Shown piece after piece: positions 11,791-20,410 of a stretch of 64,000 nucleotides of DNA. Position 1 is the stretch's first letter. Every line of letters starts with the position of its first letter. Origin of the DNA: Paenarthrobacter ureafaciens (lineage in GTDB: Bacteria > Actinomycetota > Actinomycetes > Actinomycetales > Micrococcaceae); assembly GCF_004028095.1 (NCBI RefSeq), contig NZ_SBHM01000007.1, positions 2,728,001 to 2,792,000 on the forward strand, given 5' to 3'. Under the pieces are notes generated by a model, which saw only the letters and a program-made list of their open reading frames with translations, was not told the origin of the DNA and searched no databases. A program made the position numbers and the translations under genes.

Positions 11791-13154
11791 AAGCCGGATC
11801 CGATCGAGGTCAGCTCCCGTGCGGGTGCGCCCGCGAAGCGGTTGACCGGCCGCTCCAGGCCATAGTGTCCCCGCAAGGTGGAAGCCGTGTATTCGGTACG
11901 GAACAGTCCACGCCGCTGAAGGATCGGCACCACCTGGTCCACGAACACTTCCAAACCTGATGGAAGCACCGGGGGCATGATGTTGAAGCCGTCCGCTGCT
12001 CCCGCGTCGAACCAGTCCTGAATGGCGTCCGCCACTTGTTCGGGGGTGCCGGAGAATGTCCGGTGCCCGCGCCCGCCGCCCAAACGACCGATGAGCTGCC
12101 GGACGGTGAGATGCTCGCGCCGCGCCAATTCCACGATCAGGGTGTAGCGGCTCTTGGCGCCCTCGATGTCGTCCTCCGATGGAAGATCGGCCGGGAGTTG
12201 GCGGTCCAATGGCAGGTCTTCGGGTGCGAGCCGGAGGGTCTTGGCCAGCTGCTCGCGGGCGTATTCGGGTTTGATCAGTTCATCGAGTTCGCGCTCGAGC
12301 CGGAGGGCCTCGGCCTCGGTGGACCCGATCACGGGAACGATGCCCGGGAGGATCTTGATGCTGTCACGATCACGGCCCGCCGCCACGGTCCGTGCTTTGA
12401 GGTCTGCATAGAAGGCTTGCCCGTCTGCCAGTGTTTGGTGGGCGGTGAACACGGCTTCGGCGTAGTGGGCTGCGAGCTTCTTGCCGTTATCGGAGGAGCC
12501 GGCCTGGACGATCAGCGGGTGGCCCTGCGGAGAACGAGGGACATTGAGCGGGCCGCGGACCCGGAAGTGCTTGCCTTCGTGTTCTATTGCCCGGATCCTG
12601 GTGGAGTCGCCCCAGACGCCGGCGGCCTTGTCCGCGGGCACGGCGTCGTCCTCCCAGCTGTCCCAGAGTTTTTGGGCCACGTCGATGAACTCGGCGGCGC
12701 GCTCATAGCGGACGGCGTGGGCCGGCTGGTCGTCGACGCCGAAGTTGCGCGCCGCGTCCGGTCCCGCCGTCGTGACAACGTTCCACCCGGCCCGCCCGCC
12801 GCTGACCCAGTCCACCGAAGCGAAACGGCGTGCAAGGTTGAAGGGCTCGTTGTAGGTGGTGGAGGCGGTGGCGATCAGGCCGATCTTCTGTGTCGCTCCT
12901 GCGATGGCGGTGAGCAGGACGGTGGGTTCCAGCTTGCCGGCAGGGCGGCGCCCCACCTCGCCGAAGAGCACGGGGGAGTCGGCGAAGAAAATCGAGTCCA
13001 GCTTTCCGCGTTCGGCGGTGCGGGCCAGGTTTTGGTAATGCTCGATCCTGGTGGAGGCCAAGGGGTCGCTTTCCGGGAGCCGCCAGGAGGCCTCGTGGTG
13101 GCCGGTGCTCATGAGGAACGCGTTGAGGTGCAGCTGGCGCGGTGGTGTGGGCAT
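11787..13154 (-). CDS. LLM-class flavin-dependent monooxygenase (NtaA/SnaA/DszA family)
   Basis: 455 residues from ATG 13154, chosen over an upstream in-frame start because AAAGGAA sits 6 nt before it and homology begins there (LHLNAFLMSTGHHEASWR). Family features: ALARTAERGKLDSIFFAD-type strand, WNVVTT near 150, RY near 170, AGSSDNGK for FMN phosphate binding, and a C-terminal GFNIMPP. Such enzymes use FMNH2 from a partner reductase to oxidise chelators (NTA/EDTA), sulfur heterocycles or alkanesulfonates; the substrate is unknown and no reductase is adjacent. It faces the IMPase operon and ends inside the AAA stub, consistent with acquisition at that break. Confidence 0.85.
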   Translation of the reverse strand: MPTPPRQLHLNAFLMSTGHHEASWRLPESDPLASTRIEHYQNLARTAERGKLDSIFFADSPVLFGEVGRRPAGKLEPTVLLTAIAGATQKIGLIATASTTYNEPFNLARRFASVDWVSGGRAGWNVVTTAGPDAARNFGVDDQPAHAVRYERAAEFIDVAQKLWDSWEDDAVPADKAAGVWGDSTRIRAIEHEGKHFRVRGPLNVPRSPQGHPLIVQAGSSDNGKKLAAHYAEAVFTAHQTLADGQAFYADLKARTVAAGRDRDSIKILPGIVPVIGSTEAEALRLERELDELIKPEYAREQLAKTLRLAPEDLPLDRQLPADLPSEDDIEGAKSRYTLIVELARREHLTVRQLIGRLGGGRGHRTFSGTPEQVADAIQDWFDAGAADGFNIMPPVLPSGLEVFVDQVVPILQRRGLFRTEYTASTLRGHYGLERPVNRFAGAPARELTSIGSGF

Positions 13155-13386
13155 GGTCGATTCCTTTGGTTTTGGGGTGGCGTGGTCAGGTTTGCCCACT
13201 TCAGCATGGCCGCGGCTCAGGGCGCCAGCCTTCCGAAACAAGGCCGCAACGGGGCGAAACCGGGCTTCATGGCGCGCAATCGGACTCAATCCCGCGATAC
13301 CGGGTGACACACACAGGAGTGATAGTTCTGTCACGGAAAGCGCTGTTTCGCCGAATGCAACGCCCGGTTACAAATACCATTGACAG
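13155..13386. promoter_or_regulatory. Divergent intergenic region, monooxygenase / GNAT
   Basis: 232 bp between two divergent starts. On the + side TACCAT (13375-13380) ends 6 nt before the GTG start at 13387 with no Shine-Dalgarno, a leaderless-type arrangement. A good ribosome site for the reverse gene lies at about 13160-13166. I see no recognisable operator or riboswitch. Confidence 0.4.
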
Positions 13387-13899
13387 GTGCTTTCGCCGAT
13401 TACTGTCCGTCCCGCCCTTCCCGAAGACTACGACGCCGTTGCCCGCATAACGCAGGATTCATACGTCACTGCGGGGTACTACGGCAGCGCGGATCACCCG
13501 TACCTGCAGGAGCTTAAGAACGTGGCAGGCCGGGCGCAGCATGCGGACGTCTTGGTGGCCGAACGGGACGGGACCATCATCGGCTCAGTGACCGCGGCTC
13601 CCGCCGGAGGCGGTTTCTCCGACATTGGCTTGGACGGCGAGCTGGAGCTGCGGACCCTCGTGGTGGATCCGGCGGTGCAGCGCTCCGGCGCGGGCACTGC
13701 CTTGGTGAGTGCCGTCGTCGAGCAGGCCAAGGCGAGCGACGGCATCAATGCCGTGTGCCTCACCACCGGCGCCACGTGGGAGAGCGCCAACGCCCTCTAC
13801 AACCGGACCGGTTTCGACCGGGTCCCCGAACGGGACTGGTTCGTTCCCGGCACCGACATAAAGTTGTTCGTTTACAGGCTTGAGCTCTCCCGGTCCTAG
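13387..13899 (+). CDS. GNAT-family N-acetyltransferase
   Basis: 170 residues, single GNAT fold. Acetyl-CoA pyrophosphate-binding motif A is VDPAVQRSGAGTALV (about 96-110), preceded by the ELRTLVV strand; the C-terminal ALYNRTGF...W is also typical. Transfers acetyl from acetyl-CoA to an amine; the acceptor cannot be told. GTG start without Shine-Dalgarno, with TACCAT 6 nt upstream. The RidA gene follows after 54 bp with its own ribosome site. Confidence 0.8.
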   Translation: MLSPITVRPALPEDYDAVARITQDSYVTAGYYGSADHPYLQELKNVAGRAQHADVLVAERDGTIIGSVTAAPAGGGFSDIGLDGELELRTLVVDPAVQRSGAGTALVSAVVEQAKASDGINAVCLTTGATWESANALYNRTGFDRVPERDWFVPGTDIKLFVYRLELSRS

Positions 13900-13953
13900 A
13901 GTTTTCCTCGGAAAACCCGGCAACAGGCCGGGAGATGAACAGGAAGGCGCGGC

Positions 13954-14346
13954 ATGCGCAAGACATACGGTTCAGGCTCGGTGTGGGAACAGACCCTTGG
14001 GTACTCCCGTGCGGTCCAGGTGGACAACACCCTTTACATTTCCGCGACGGCGGCCAGCGGACCCGTTGATGGCAAACAAGCGATTGTGGGCGATGACTTC
14101 TACTCGCAGACCAAGTACATCCTCGAGAAGCTCGGCGCCGTCCTGGAAGAAGCCGGCTTCTCCTACGCGGACGTTGTCCAGTCCAAGCTCTACCTGACGG
14201 ACATCAGCAAGTGGGAAGACGCCGGCCGCGCACACGGTGAAGTTTTCGGCGAGATCCGGCCCACACTTTCCCTGGTGCACGTTCTGCCGTTCCTTGATCC
14301 GCAGATGCTGGTGGAGATCGAACTGGTGGCACAGAAGTCCGCGTAG
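13954..14346 (+). CDS. RidA family protein (enamine/imine deaminase)
   Basis: 130 residues, YjgF/YER057c/UK114 fold. N-terminal GYSRAVQV, VDNTLYISATAASG, the VVQSKLYLTDIS segment and the C-terminal LSLVHVLPFLDPQMLVEIE cover the family. Position of the substrate-binding arginine of canonical RidA (R105 in the R-x-x-V-x-V-x-x-L motif) is not clearly kept (LSLVHVLPF), so it is likely a non-archetypal Rid subfamily member. ATG start with AGGAAGG upstream. The gene converges with the response regulator, with a long palindrome between them. Confidence 0.82.
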   Translation: MRKTYGSGSVWEQTLGYSRAVQVDNTLYISATAASGPVDGKQAIVGDDFYSQTKYILEKLGAVLEEAGFSYADVVQSKLYLTDISKWEDAGRAHGEVFGEIRPTLSLVHVLPFLDPQMLVEIELVAQKSA

Positions 14347-14349
14347 CGC

Positions 14350-14417
14350 ACCCAACTGGGTCGCAGTTAAGCGCGTTTAGCGTGCTCAAAACGCGCACAA
14401 TTGCGACTCAGATGGGT
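14350..14417. repeat. Intergenic palindrome (29-bp arms, 10-bp loop)
   Basis: Arms 14350-14378 and 14389-14417 pair with 24 of 29 Watson-Crick matches, and two of the five mismatches become G-U pairs in RNA. The loop is 14379-14388. The element fills the gap between two convergent stop codons and its right arm touches the response-regulator stop. No T-run follows on either strand, so it may be a REP-like repeat or a bidirectional structure-only terminator. Confidence 0.75.
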
Positions 14418-15076
14418 CAGCCCGGGATGCCGTAGCGGTGTTCCGGGCGGCCCGTGGTCCCGTAGCGCAGTTGGATGTCGACGGCGCCATCGTCCGCGAG
14501 CGAGGACAGGTACCTTTGCGCCGTGGCCCGGGACACGCCCACGCGGTCTGCGACTTCGGCCGCCGAATACTGCTCGCCAGGCACCAAGGACTCCAGGACT
14601 GCCGCCTCGGTAGCCGAACGGGGTTTGGCCGACGGCGTGACGTCGCCGGGGATCAGGGCACGCTTGGCCCGCTCGATGCTTGCCTGGTCAACGCTGGTTT
14701 GTTGCCCCAGGATGCGGCGGTACCGGGCGTAGGAGCGTAGCTGCTGGGACAGGGATTCCGCGGTGAAGGGTTTGAGCATGTAACCGAGGGCACCGCGGCG
14801 CAGAGCCACGCGGATGGATTGCGCATCCGAGGCCGCCGTCAGCATCACGGCATCGACGTCGAGCTGGCCCAGCAGGTCAAGCCCTGAACCGTCGGGCAGA
14901 TAGACGTCCAGCAACACGAGGTCCGGGCGCAGGCTGTGGATCGCCTGCAACGCCTGGGACACTGAGCCCACGGGCGCCAACGCCATGAATCCCGCCACGG
15001 AATCGACGTAGGCCGCGTGCAGCCTGGCCACGTGGAAGTCGTCGTCCACGATCAACACTCTCAAGTCCTCAGCCAA
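14417..15076 (-). CDS. citB: Response regulator, CitB/DcuR type
   Basis: 219 residues from TTG 15076. That start was chosen because GAGGAAGGA lies 5 nt upstream and it overlaps the kinase 3' end by 8 bp; longer upstream frames do not resemble a regulator. Receiver domain 5-120 with acidic pocket D11-D13, phospho-acceptor D57 (LVLLDVYLPDG) and K near 107 (MLKPF). C-terminal helix-turn-helix (about 160-200: YSAAEVADRVGVSRATAQRYL) as in CitB/DpiA. It should activate the divergent citrate transporter when phosphorylated by the neighbouring kinase. Confidence 0.88.
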   Translation of the reverse strand: MAEDLRVLIVDDDFHVARLHAAYVDSVAGFMALAPVGSVSQALQAIHSLRPDLVLLDVYLPDGSGLDLLGQLDVDAVMLTAASDAQSIRVALRRGALGYMLKPFTAESLSQQLRSYARYRRILGQQTSVDQASIERAKRALIPGDVTPSAKPRSATEAAVLESLVPGEQYSAAEVADRVGVSRATAQRYLSSLADDGAVDIQLRYGTTGRPEHRYGIPG

Positions 15077-16817
15077 TGCTGTCCTTCCTCGCCGTTGGCC
15101 CCGTCCCGGTTTCCGGTGCATCCATGTCGTCGTCCCGCACACCCGTGCCGCCCATGACGCCCGGAACGGTGGCCATGAAGACCGCCCCGGGTCCGCCGGG
15201 CGTGCCGCTCTCCAGAACCCTGACCTCGCCGCCCCGGCGACGCGCCAGGTTTCTGACCAACGCCAGCCCGAAACCTTGCCCGGCTGCCGCGCCGGACGGT
15301 TGCGCCGCCGTCGTGAATCCTTCCGCGAAGACCTCCTCGGGTCCGGCACCTGCCAAACCATCTCCCGAGTCTGCCACCACTATGTGCAGGGTCCCGCCGT
15401 GGGTGGCGTCGTCCAACAGTTCAACTTCCACCCAGCGTTCGGCTGCGGAACCCCCGACGGCGGCACTCACTGCGTTGTCGATGAGGTTGCCGAGGACTGT
15501 GGTGACGTCCTGCGGATCCACGACGTGGCCGCGTACCAGGGTTTCCGGACCGATGCGCAGGCTGACGCCCCGTTCGGAGGCTTCCACGCTCTTGGCGCCG
15601 ACGAATGCCTGCAGGTAGGGATCCTGGAGCAGCTCCGCCTGTTCCACAGGGAACTTCAGTGGTCCCGTGGCGGAGAGCCGTTCCAGGTATGTCTTGGCCT
15701 GCTCGTGCTGGCCGATGCTCATGAAGCCGGCAATCGTGTGGAGCTGGTTGGCGAACTCGTGGCGTTGGGCGTGCAGGGCCGTGGACATGGTTCCGACCGC
15801 GTCCAACTGCCGGGTGAGCTGCTGCAGTTCGGTGCGGTCGCGCAGCATGACCACCCAACCGAGGTCCTCCTTGCGGTGCCAGGCTTTGCGGGCACTCGCC
15901 ACGAGGACGCGTCCACCGGCCACAACCTCGACGGCCTCGGCGTCTTGGGCCGCAGGGCGGGTGAGTTGCTTGAGCTGGCCGGGAACGTTGGCGGATGCCC
16001 AGTCCTGGCCGGTGATGTCCGGAAGGTCGAGGAGCCGCGATGCGGCAGCATTGAAGACCGAAATCCGACCGTCGGCAGCGATGCCGATCACGCCGTCGTC
16101 CACGCCCTGCAACACGGCCACCTGATCGTGGACCAGGGTGCTGATTTCCTCTGGTTCCAGCCCCAACGTCAGGCGCTGCAGGCGGTGGCGGAGCAGGAAC
16201 GATGCCAGGACTCCGGCCAGCAGGGCGCCGCCGGCGGTCAGGGCGATCGGCACGATGTCCCGGGCAAGGCTCCTGGTCAGTGACTCCACTGAGTACCCCA
16301 CGCTGACTTCGCCCACGATCGTGCCGGTCCGGTCCGCGGGGCCGGGGGCATAGACGGGAACTTTCGCACCTGCGGAGGGGCCCAACGTGCCGGTGTTGCG
16401 GGTGGTGATTTCTTCGCCGCCCAGGGCAACGGAAGGATCCGTGCTGACCCGTTCACCAAGGCGGGCGGGTTCAGGGTGGGCCAGTCGCAGGCCGGTCTCG
16501 TCGGTGATCACCACAAACAGGGCGCCGGTACGGACCCGGGCCGCTTCGGCTGCGGCTTGGAGCGGTCCCTGCAGAAGGACCGGCGGGGGAGGGGTGCCTT
16601 CCTCCTTGCTGATGTCCTGGACGTCGGCCCGTACATCGGGGTCGGCGGCGACGGTCCGGGCGAGCGTAAGGGCTTGGTTCTCGGCTTCAGTGCCAATCCG
16701 GTCATAGACGAGCCAGGCGTGAACGGCGCCGCTGAGCAGCACCACCAGAAGCACGACGCCGAGTTGGAGAAGGAGCGTCTGGGTGGAAAACCGCATGCTG
16801 ACATTGCTGCTGCGCAC
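15069..16817 (-). CDS. citA: Sensor histidine kinase, CitA/DcuS type
   Basis: 582 residues. Transmembrane helix near 15-35, extracytoplasmic PAS-like sensor (about 40-190), second helix near 192-212, cytoplasmic PAS (about 220-320), then the H-box RHEFANQLH with the phospho-histidine near 351 and the HATPase domain (N-box LIDNAVSAA, G-boxes DSGDGLAG and GQGFGLAL). In CitA the periplasmic PAS binds citrate or a C4-dicarboxylate. GTG start with AAAGGAG 5-6 nt upstream; an ATG seven codons later is possible. Transcribed with the regulator, which overlaps its 3' end. Confidence 0.9.
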   Translation of the reverse strand: MRSSNVSMRFSTQTLLLQLGVVLLVVLLSGAVHAWLVYDRIGTEAENQALTLARTVAADPDVRADVQDISKEEGTPPPPVLLQGPLQAAAEAARVRTGALFVVITDETGLRLAHPEPARLGERVSTDPSVALGGEEITTRNTGTLGPSAGAKVPVYAPGPADRTGTIVGEVSVGYSVESLTRSLARDIVPIALTAGGALLAGVLASFLLRHRLQRLTLGLEPEEISTLVHDQVAVLQGVDDGVIGIAADGRISVFNAAASRLLDLPDITGQDWASANVPGQLKQLTRPAAQDAEAVEVVAGGRVLVASARKAWHRKEDLGWVVMLRDRTELQQLTRQLDAVGTMSTALHAQRHEFANQLHTIAGFMSIGQHEQAKTYLERLSATGPLKFPVEQAELLQDPYLQAFVGAKSVEASERGVSLRIGPETLVRGHVVDPQDVTTVLGNLIDNAVSAAVGGSAAERWVEVELLDDATHGGTLHIVVADSGDGLAGAGPEEVFAEGFTTAAQPSGAAAGQGFGLALVRNLARRRGGEVRVLESGTPGGPGAVFMATVPGVMGGTGVRDDDMDAPETGTGPTARKDSIG

Positions 16818-16989
16818 CTTCGCTCCTTTCCGTCATCTCCATTGAAGCATTGAGCACAATGCGCAAAACGTGCGCAACGAGCAGTACTTCCATCAATTCC
16901 CACAAACCCCTGCACGTGACCGGGACCACCCTAGGTTTGTAGTGCGCATCACACCGAAGTGTGCCATTCACAGTAGTAAGGAGCCGGCC
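16818..16989. promoter_or_regulatory. Divergent citA / citM control region
   Basis: 172 bp between the kinase and transporter starts. It contains two copies of the palindromic hexamer TGCGCA (16860-16865 and 16871-16876) centred 11 bp apart, one helical turn, and a further GTGCGCAT at about 16941-16948. Spaced half-sites of this kind are candidates for response-regulator dimer binding. No confident -35/-10 pair was assigned. Confidence 0.4.
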
Positions 16990-18480
16990 GTGCTGGTTTT
17001 GCTTGGATTCGCAATGATTGCGGTATTCATGGTCCTGATCATGACCAAAAAACTGACGCCAGTCCTGGCGTTGATCATCGTCCCCACCGTTTTCGGACTT
17101 TTCGCCGGCGCCGGGCTGGGAATCGGGCCCATGGTCATCGATTCGATGAAGTCCATGACGTCCACGGCCGCGCTCCTCATGTTCGCGATCATCTACTTCG
17201 GCTTGATGATCGACGTCGGGCTCTTCGATCCGCTGGTGAAGTTCATCCTCCGGAAGCTCGGCAACGACCCCGCCAAGGTGGTCCTCGGCACCGCGATCCT
17301 CGCTGCGGCGGTTTCCCTTGACGGCGACGGTTCCACCACCTTCATCCTCACGACGGCCGCGATGCTGCCTGTCTACCTGCGGCTCAAGATGAGCCCCGTG
17401 GTCCTCACCTGCGTGGCAGGCCTCGCCAACGGCACCATGAACATCCTGCCGTGGGGCGGCCCCACCGCCCGCGCCGCCACCGCACTGCACCTGGACGTCA
17501 ACGACGTCTTCGTTCCCATGGTCCCGTCGTTGATCGTCGGCCTCATCGTTGTCCTGGTCTTCGCCTGGCTGCTCGGCCTGCAGGAACGCAACCGCCTCCG
17601 CGCCACCGCACCGGAAATCTGGGCTGACGTCGCCGGCGGTTCGGACGCGTTCGACGGCGGCAAGGGCCGCGGCGGTTCTGTCGCCGGCGGTTCGCGCAAC
17701 GGCGGACCCCGCTTTGGCCGTACCGGCACAGCCACAGGCGCCGGCAAGCCGGGCACCGGGGGAGGCACCGGCGTCGCAGTCCTCGAACGCACCGAAGAAT
17801 TGGTGGACGAGCATGACACCGCCATGGCGGATACGGCACTGGACCCCAACCGCTCAACGCTTCGTCCCAAGCTGTTCTGGTTCAACCTCGGCCTGACGGT
17901 CGCCGTCATGGTCACCCTGGTTGCCAACATCGTCCCGCTGCCGTTCGTCTTCATGGTCGGTTCCGCAATCGCCCTGCTGGTGAACTTCCCCAAGGTCAAG
18001 GACCAAGGCGCACAGCTGATCGCCCACGCACCCTCGATCGTGGCAGTGGTCAGCATGGTCATGGCAGCCGCAGTCCTCACCGGCGTCCTCAACGGCACGG
18101 GCATGGTCAAGGCGATGTCCGAGTGGCTCGTTCAGATCATTCCCTCGGAAATGGGCCCCTTCATGGCCGTCATCACCGGCGTGCTCAGCATTCCCATGAC
18201 GTTCTTCATGAGCAACGATGCCTTCTACTTCGGTGTCCTCCCGGTCCTCAGCGAAACCGCGGCACACTACGGCGTCGATGCCGTCGACATGGCCCGGGCC
18301 TCCATCACCGGCCAGCCGTTCCACCTGCAGAGCCCGCTGGTTCCGGCAATCCTCCTGCTGGTCTCCCTGGCCAAGGTGGACCTCGGCGACCACCACAAGA
18401 AGGTCCTGTGGCGCACCGCCGTCATCTCGCTCGTCATGCTCGCCGTGGGCATGCTGACCGGAGCCATCGGCATCGGCTGA
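16990..18480 (+). CDS. citM: CitMHS-family citrate-metal:proton symporter
   Basis: 496 residues from GTG 16990, which has AAGGAGCC upstream; an upstream in-frame start gives non-homologous sequence. About 11-12 hydrophobic helices. Family motifs: SLDGDGSTTFI near 98-108 and NGTMNILPWGGPTAR near 148-162, matched in the second half by PMTFFMSNDAFYFG and GQPFHLQSPLVP. Members carry citrate complexed with Mg2+ or Ca2+/Sr2+ with protons. A Gly/Arg-rich cytoplasmic loop of about 70 residues (roughly 205-275) separates the halves. Divergent from citAB, which probably controls it. Confidence 0.9.
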   Translation: MLVLLGFAMIAVFMVLIMTKKLTPVLALIIVPTVFGLFAGAGLGIGPMVIDSMKSMTSTAALLMFAIIYFGLMIDVGLFDPLVKFILRKLGNDPAKVVLGTAILAAAVSLDGDGSTTFILTTAAMLPVYLRLKMSPVVLTCVAGLANGTMNILPWGGPTARAATALHLDVNDVFVPMVPSLIVGLIVVLVFAWLLGLQERNRLRATAPEIWADVAGGSDAFDGGKGRGGSVAGGSRNGGPRFGRTGTATGAGKPGTGGGTGVAVLERTEELVDEHDTAMADTALDPNRSTLRPKLFWFNLGLTVAVMVTLVANIVPLPFVFMVGSAIALLVNFPKVKDQGAQLIAHAPSIVAVVSMVMAAAVLTGVLNGTGMVKAMSEWLVQIIPSEMGPFMAVITGVLSIPMTFFMSNDAFYFGVLPVLSETAAHYGVDAVDMARASITGQPFHLQSPLVPAILLLVSLAKVDLGDHHKKVLWRTAVISLVMLAVGMLTGAIGIG

Positions 18481-18552
18481 CCGTCGCACGTCCGTGCAGC
18501 CAAGCCAAGTAGACTGGTTCGGAAAACCATTTGAACTTTGCAGGGGAGATCC

Positions 18553-18849
18553 ATGGCTGCGATCAACCGTGACGACGTCGCGCATCTTGCGCGTCTGGCT
18601 CACATTGAGATGAGTGACGAAGAGCTGGACAGGATGGCGGGCGAACTGGCCGTCATCGTGGACGCGGTGAAGTCCGTGAGTGAAGCCGCCGGGGATGATG
18701 TACCGGCCACGTCCCACCCTATTCCGTTGACCAACGTGTTCCGCGAGGACGTTGTTGGCCACACCTTCACGGCGGACCAGGCGCTGTCCGGAGCCCCGGA
18801 TGCGGCCGAGAACCGCTTCAAGGTCCCGGCAATCCTGGATGAGGACTAA
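18553..18849 (+). CDS. gatC: Asp-tRNA(Asn)/Glu-tRNA(Gln) amidotransferase subunit C
   Basis: 98 residues, normal for GatC. The conserved N-terminus [19 protein letters not shown] and the C-terminal belt ([19 protein letters not shown]) that wraps GatA and GatB are present. ATG 18553 follows AGGGGAG; an in-frame ATG 15 bp upstream lacks a ribosome site. A TAGACT hexamer at 18510-18515 is a candidate -10 box for the gatCAB operon. gatA starts 4 bp after its stop. Confidence 0.95.
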   Translation: MAAINRDDVAHLARLAHIEMSDEELDRMAGELAVIVDAVKSVSEAAGDDVPATSHPIPLTNVFREDVVGHTFTADQALSGAPDAAENRFKVPAILDED

Positions 18850-18853
18850 CACG

Positions 18854-20410
18854 ATGACTGAACAGAACAACGAACTCATTCGCCACTCAGCTGCCGACCT
18901 CGCCGCCAAGCTGGGCGCAGGCGACGTCTCCGCCGTCGAGGTCACCCAGGCGCACCTGGACCGGATCGCGGACGTCGACGGCCAGGTCAACGCCTTCCTG
19001 CACGTCAACGCCGAAGAGGCCCTGGCCGTCGCTGCCGAGGTGGACGCCGCCCGTGCAGCCGGCGAGGACCTGCACGCACTCGCCGGTGTGCCGATCGCGG
19101 TGAAGGACCTGATCGTCACCATCGGCCAGCCCACCACGGCGGGCTCCAAGATCCTCGAGGGCTGGCACAGCCCCTACGACGCCACGGTGATCAAGAAGCT
19201 CCGTGCCGCGAAGATGCCGATCCTCGGCAAGACCAACCTTGACGAGTTCGCCATGGGTTCCTCCACGGAGCACTCCGCGTTCGGGCCCACCCGCAACCCG
19301 TGGGACCTGGACCGGATCCCCGGCGGTTCAGGCGGCGGGTCAGCTGCCGCCGTCGCTGCTTTTGAAGCGCCGCTCGCCCTGGGCACGGATACCGGCGGAT
19401 CCATCCGCCAGCCCGGTGCCGTCACCGGAACCGTGGGCATGAAGCCGACGTATGGTGCCGTGTCCCGTTACGGGGCCATTGCGATGGCTTCGTCGCTGGA
19501 CCAGATCGGTCCTGTGTCCCGTACGGTGCTGGACTCCGCACTCCTGCAGGAAGTCATTGGCGGCCACGATCCTTTCGACTCCACGTCACTGACCGATCCG
19601 TTCACCAACCTGGTTGAGGCTGCCCGCCTGGGCAACGTTGCCGGGATGAAGATCGGCATCATCAAGGAACTGCACGGCGAGGGCTACCAGGCCGGCGTCG
19701 AGAACCGTTTCAACGAATCCCTCGAGCTGCTCAAGGAAGCCGGAGCGGAAATCGTCGAGGTCTCCTGCCCCAACCTGAAGTACGCCCTGGGTGCCTACTA
19801 CCTCATCATGCCCTCCGAGGTCTCCAGCAACCTGGCCAAGTTCGACGGCGTCCGGTACGGTCTGCGGGTACTGCCCAAGGACGGTCCCATGACCATTGAA
19901 CGTGTCATGGCAGCCACGCGCGCCGCTGGTTTCGGCGACGAAGCCAAGCGCCGCATCATCCTTGGAACCTATGCTTTGAGCGCCGGCTACTACGACGCCT
20001 ACTACGGTTCCGCGCAGAAGGTCCGCACGCTCATCCAGCGCGACTTCGATGCTGCGTTCGCCCAGGCGGACGTCCTGATCTCCCCGACGGCACCCACCAC
20101 GGCGTTCAAGCTGGGGGAGAAGCTCGACGATCCGCTGGCCATGTACCTGAACGACGTCGCTACGATTCCTGCGAACCTGGCCGGCATTCCGGGCCTCTCG
20201 CTGCCGGGCGGCCTGGCCGATGAAGATGGTCTGCCGGTTGGTATCCAGCTGCTGGCTCCGGCCCGCGAGGATGCACGCCTCTACCGCGTGGGCGCGGTGC
20301 TCGAATCCGCCCTCGAAGAGAAGTGGGGCGGCCCGATGCTTGCGCAGGCACCTCTGTTGAATAAAGCCGGGCTCGGCACTGTTACATCTACCGCCGGAGG
20401 TTCCAACTAA
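18854..20410 (+). CDS. gatA: Asp-tRNA(Asn)/Glu-tRNA(Gln) amidotransferase subunit A
   Basis: 518 residues. Glutaminase subunit that feeds ammonia to GatB. Amidase signature with catalytic triad: K84 (VPIAVKDL), cis-Ser and nucleophile Ser in [11 protein letters not shown] and [14 protein letters not shown] 18854 is the second-gene start of the operon, 4 bp after gatC; longer frames run into gatC. The TAA stop overlaps the gatB ATG by one base. With GatB and GatC it corrects Glu-tRNA(Gln), and Asp-tRNA(Asn) where needed. Confidence 0.96.
   Translation: MTEQNNELIRHSAADLAAKLGAGDVSAVEVTQAHLDRIADVDGQVNAFLHVNAEEALAVAAEVDAARAAGEDLHALAGVPIAVKDLIVTIGQPTTAGSKILEGWHSPYDATVIKKLRAAKMPILGKTNLDEFAMGSSTEHSAFGPTRNPWDLDRIPGGSGGGSAAAVAAFEAPLALGTDTGGSIRQPGAVTGTVGMKPTYGAVSRYGAIAMASSLDQIGPVSRTVLDSALLQEVIGGHDPFDSTSLTDPFTNLVEAARLGNVAGMKIGIIKELHGEGYQAGVENRFNESLELLKEAGAEIVEVSCPNLKYALGAYYLIMPSEVSSNLAKFDGVRYGLRVLPKDGPMTIERVMAATRAAGFGDEAKRRIILGTYALSAGYYDAYYGSAQKVRTLIQRDFDAAFAQADVLISPTAPTTAFKLGEKLDDPLAMYLNDVATIPANLAGIPGLSLPGGLADEDGLPVGIQLLAPAREDARLYRVGAVLESALEEKWGGPMLAQAPLLNKAGLGTVTSTAGGSN

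Noticed and set aside
12036-13307. 423-codon + strand frame opposite the monooxygenase
   Set aside because: Antisense to a recognisable LLM enzyme; translation has no domain and is Gly/Glu-biased.
13155-13386. Possible sulfur or SAM riboswitch before the monooxygenase
   Set aside because: The minus-strand leader does not show the conserved core of any SAM class I recall.
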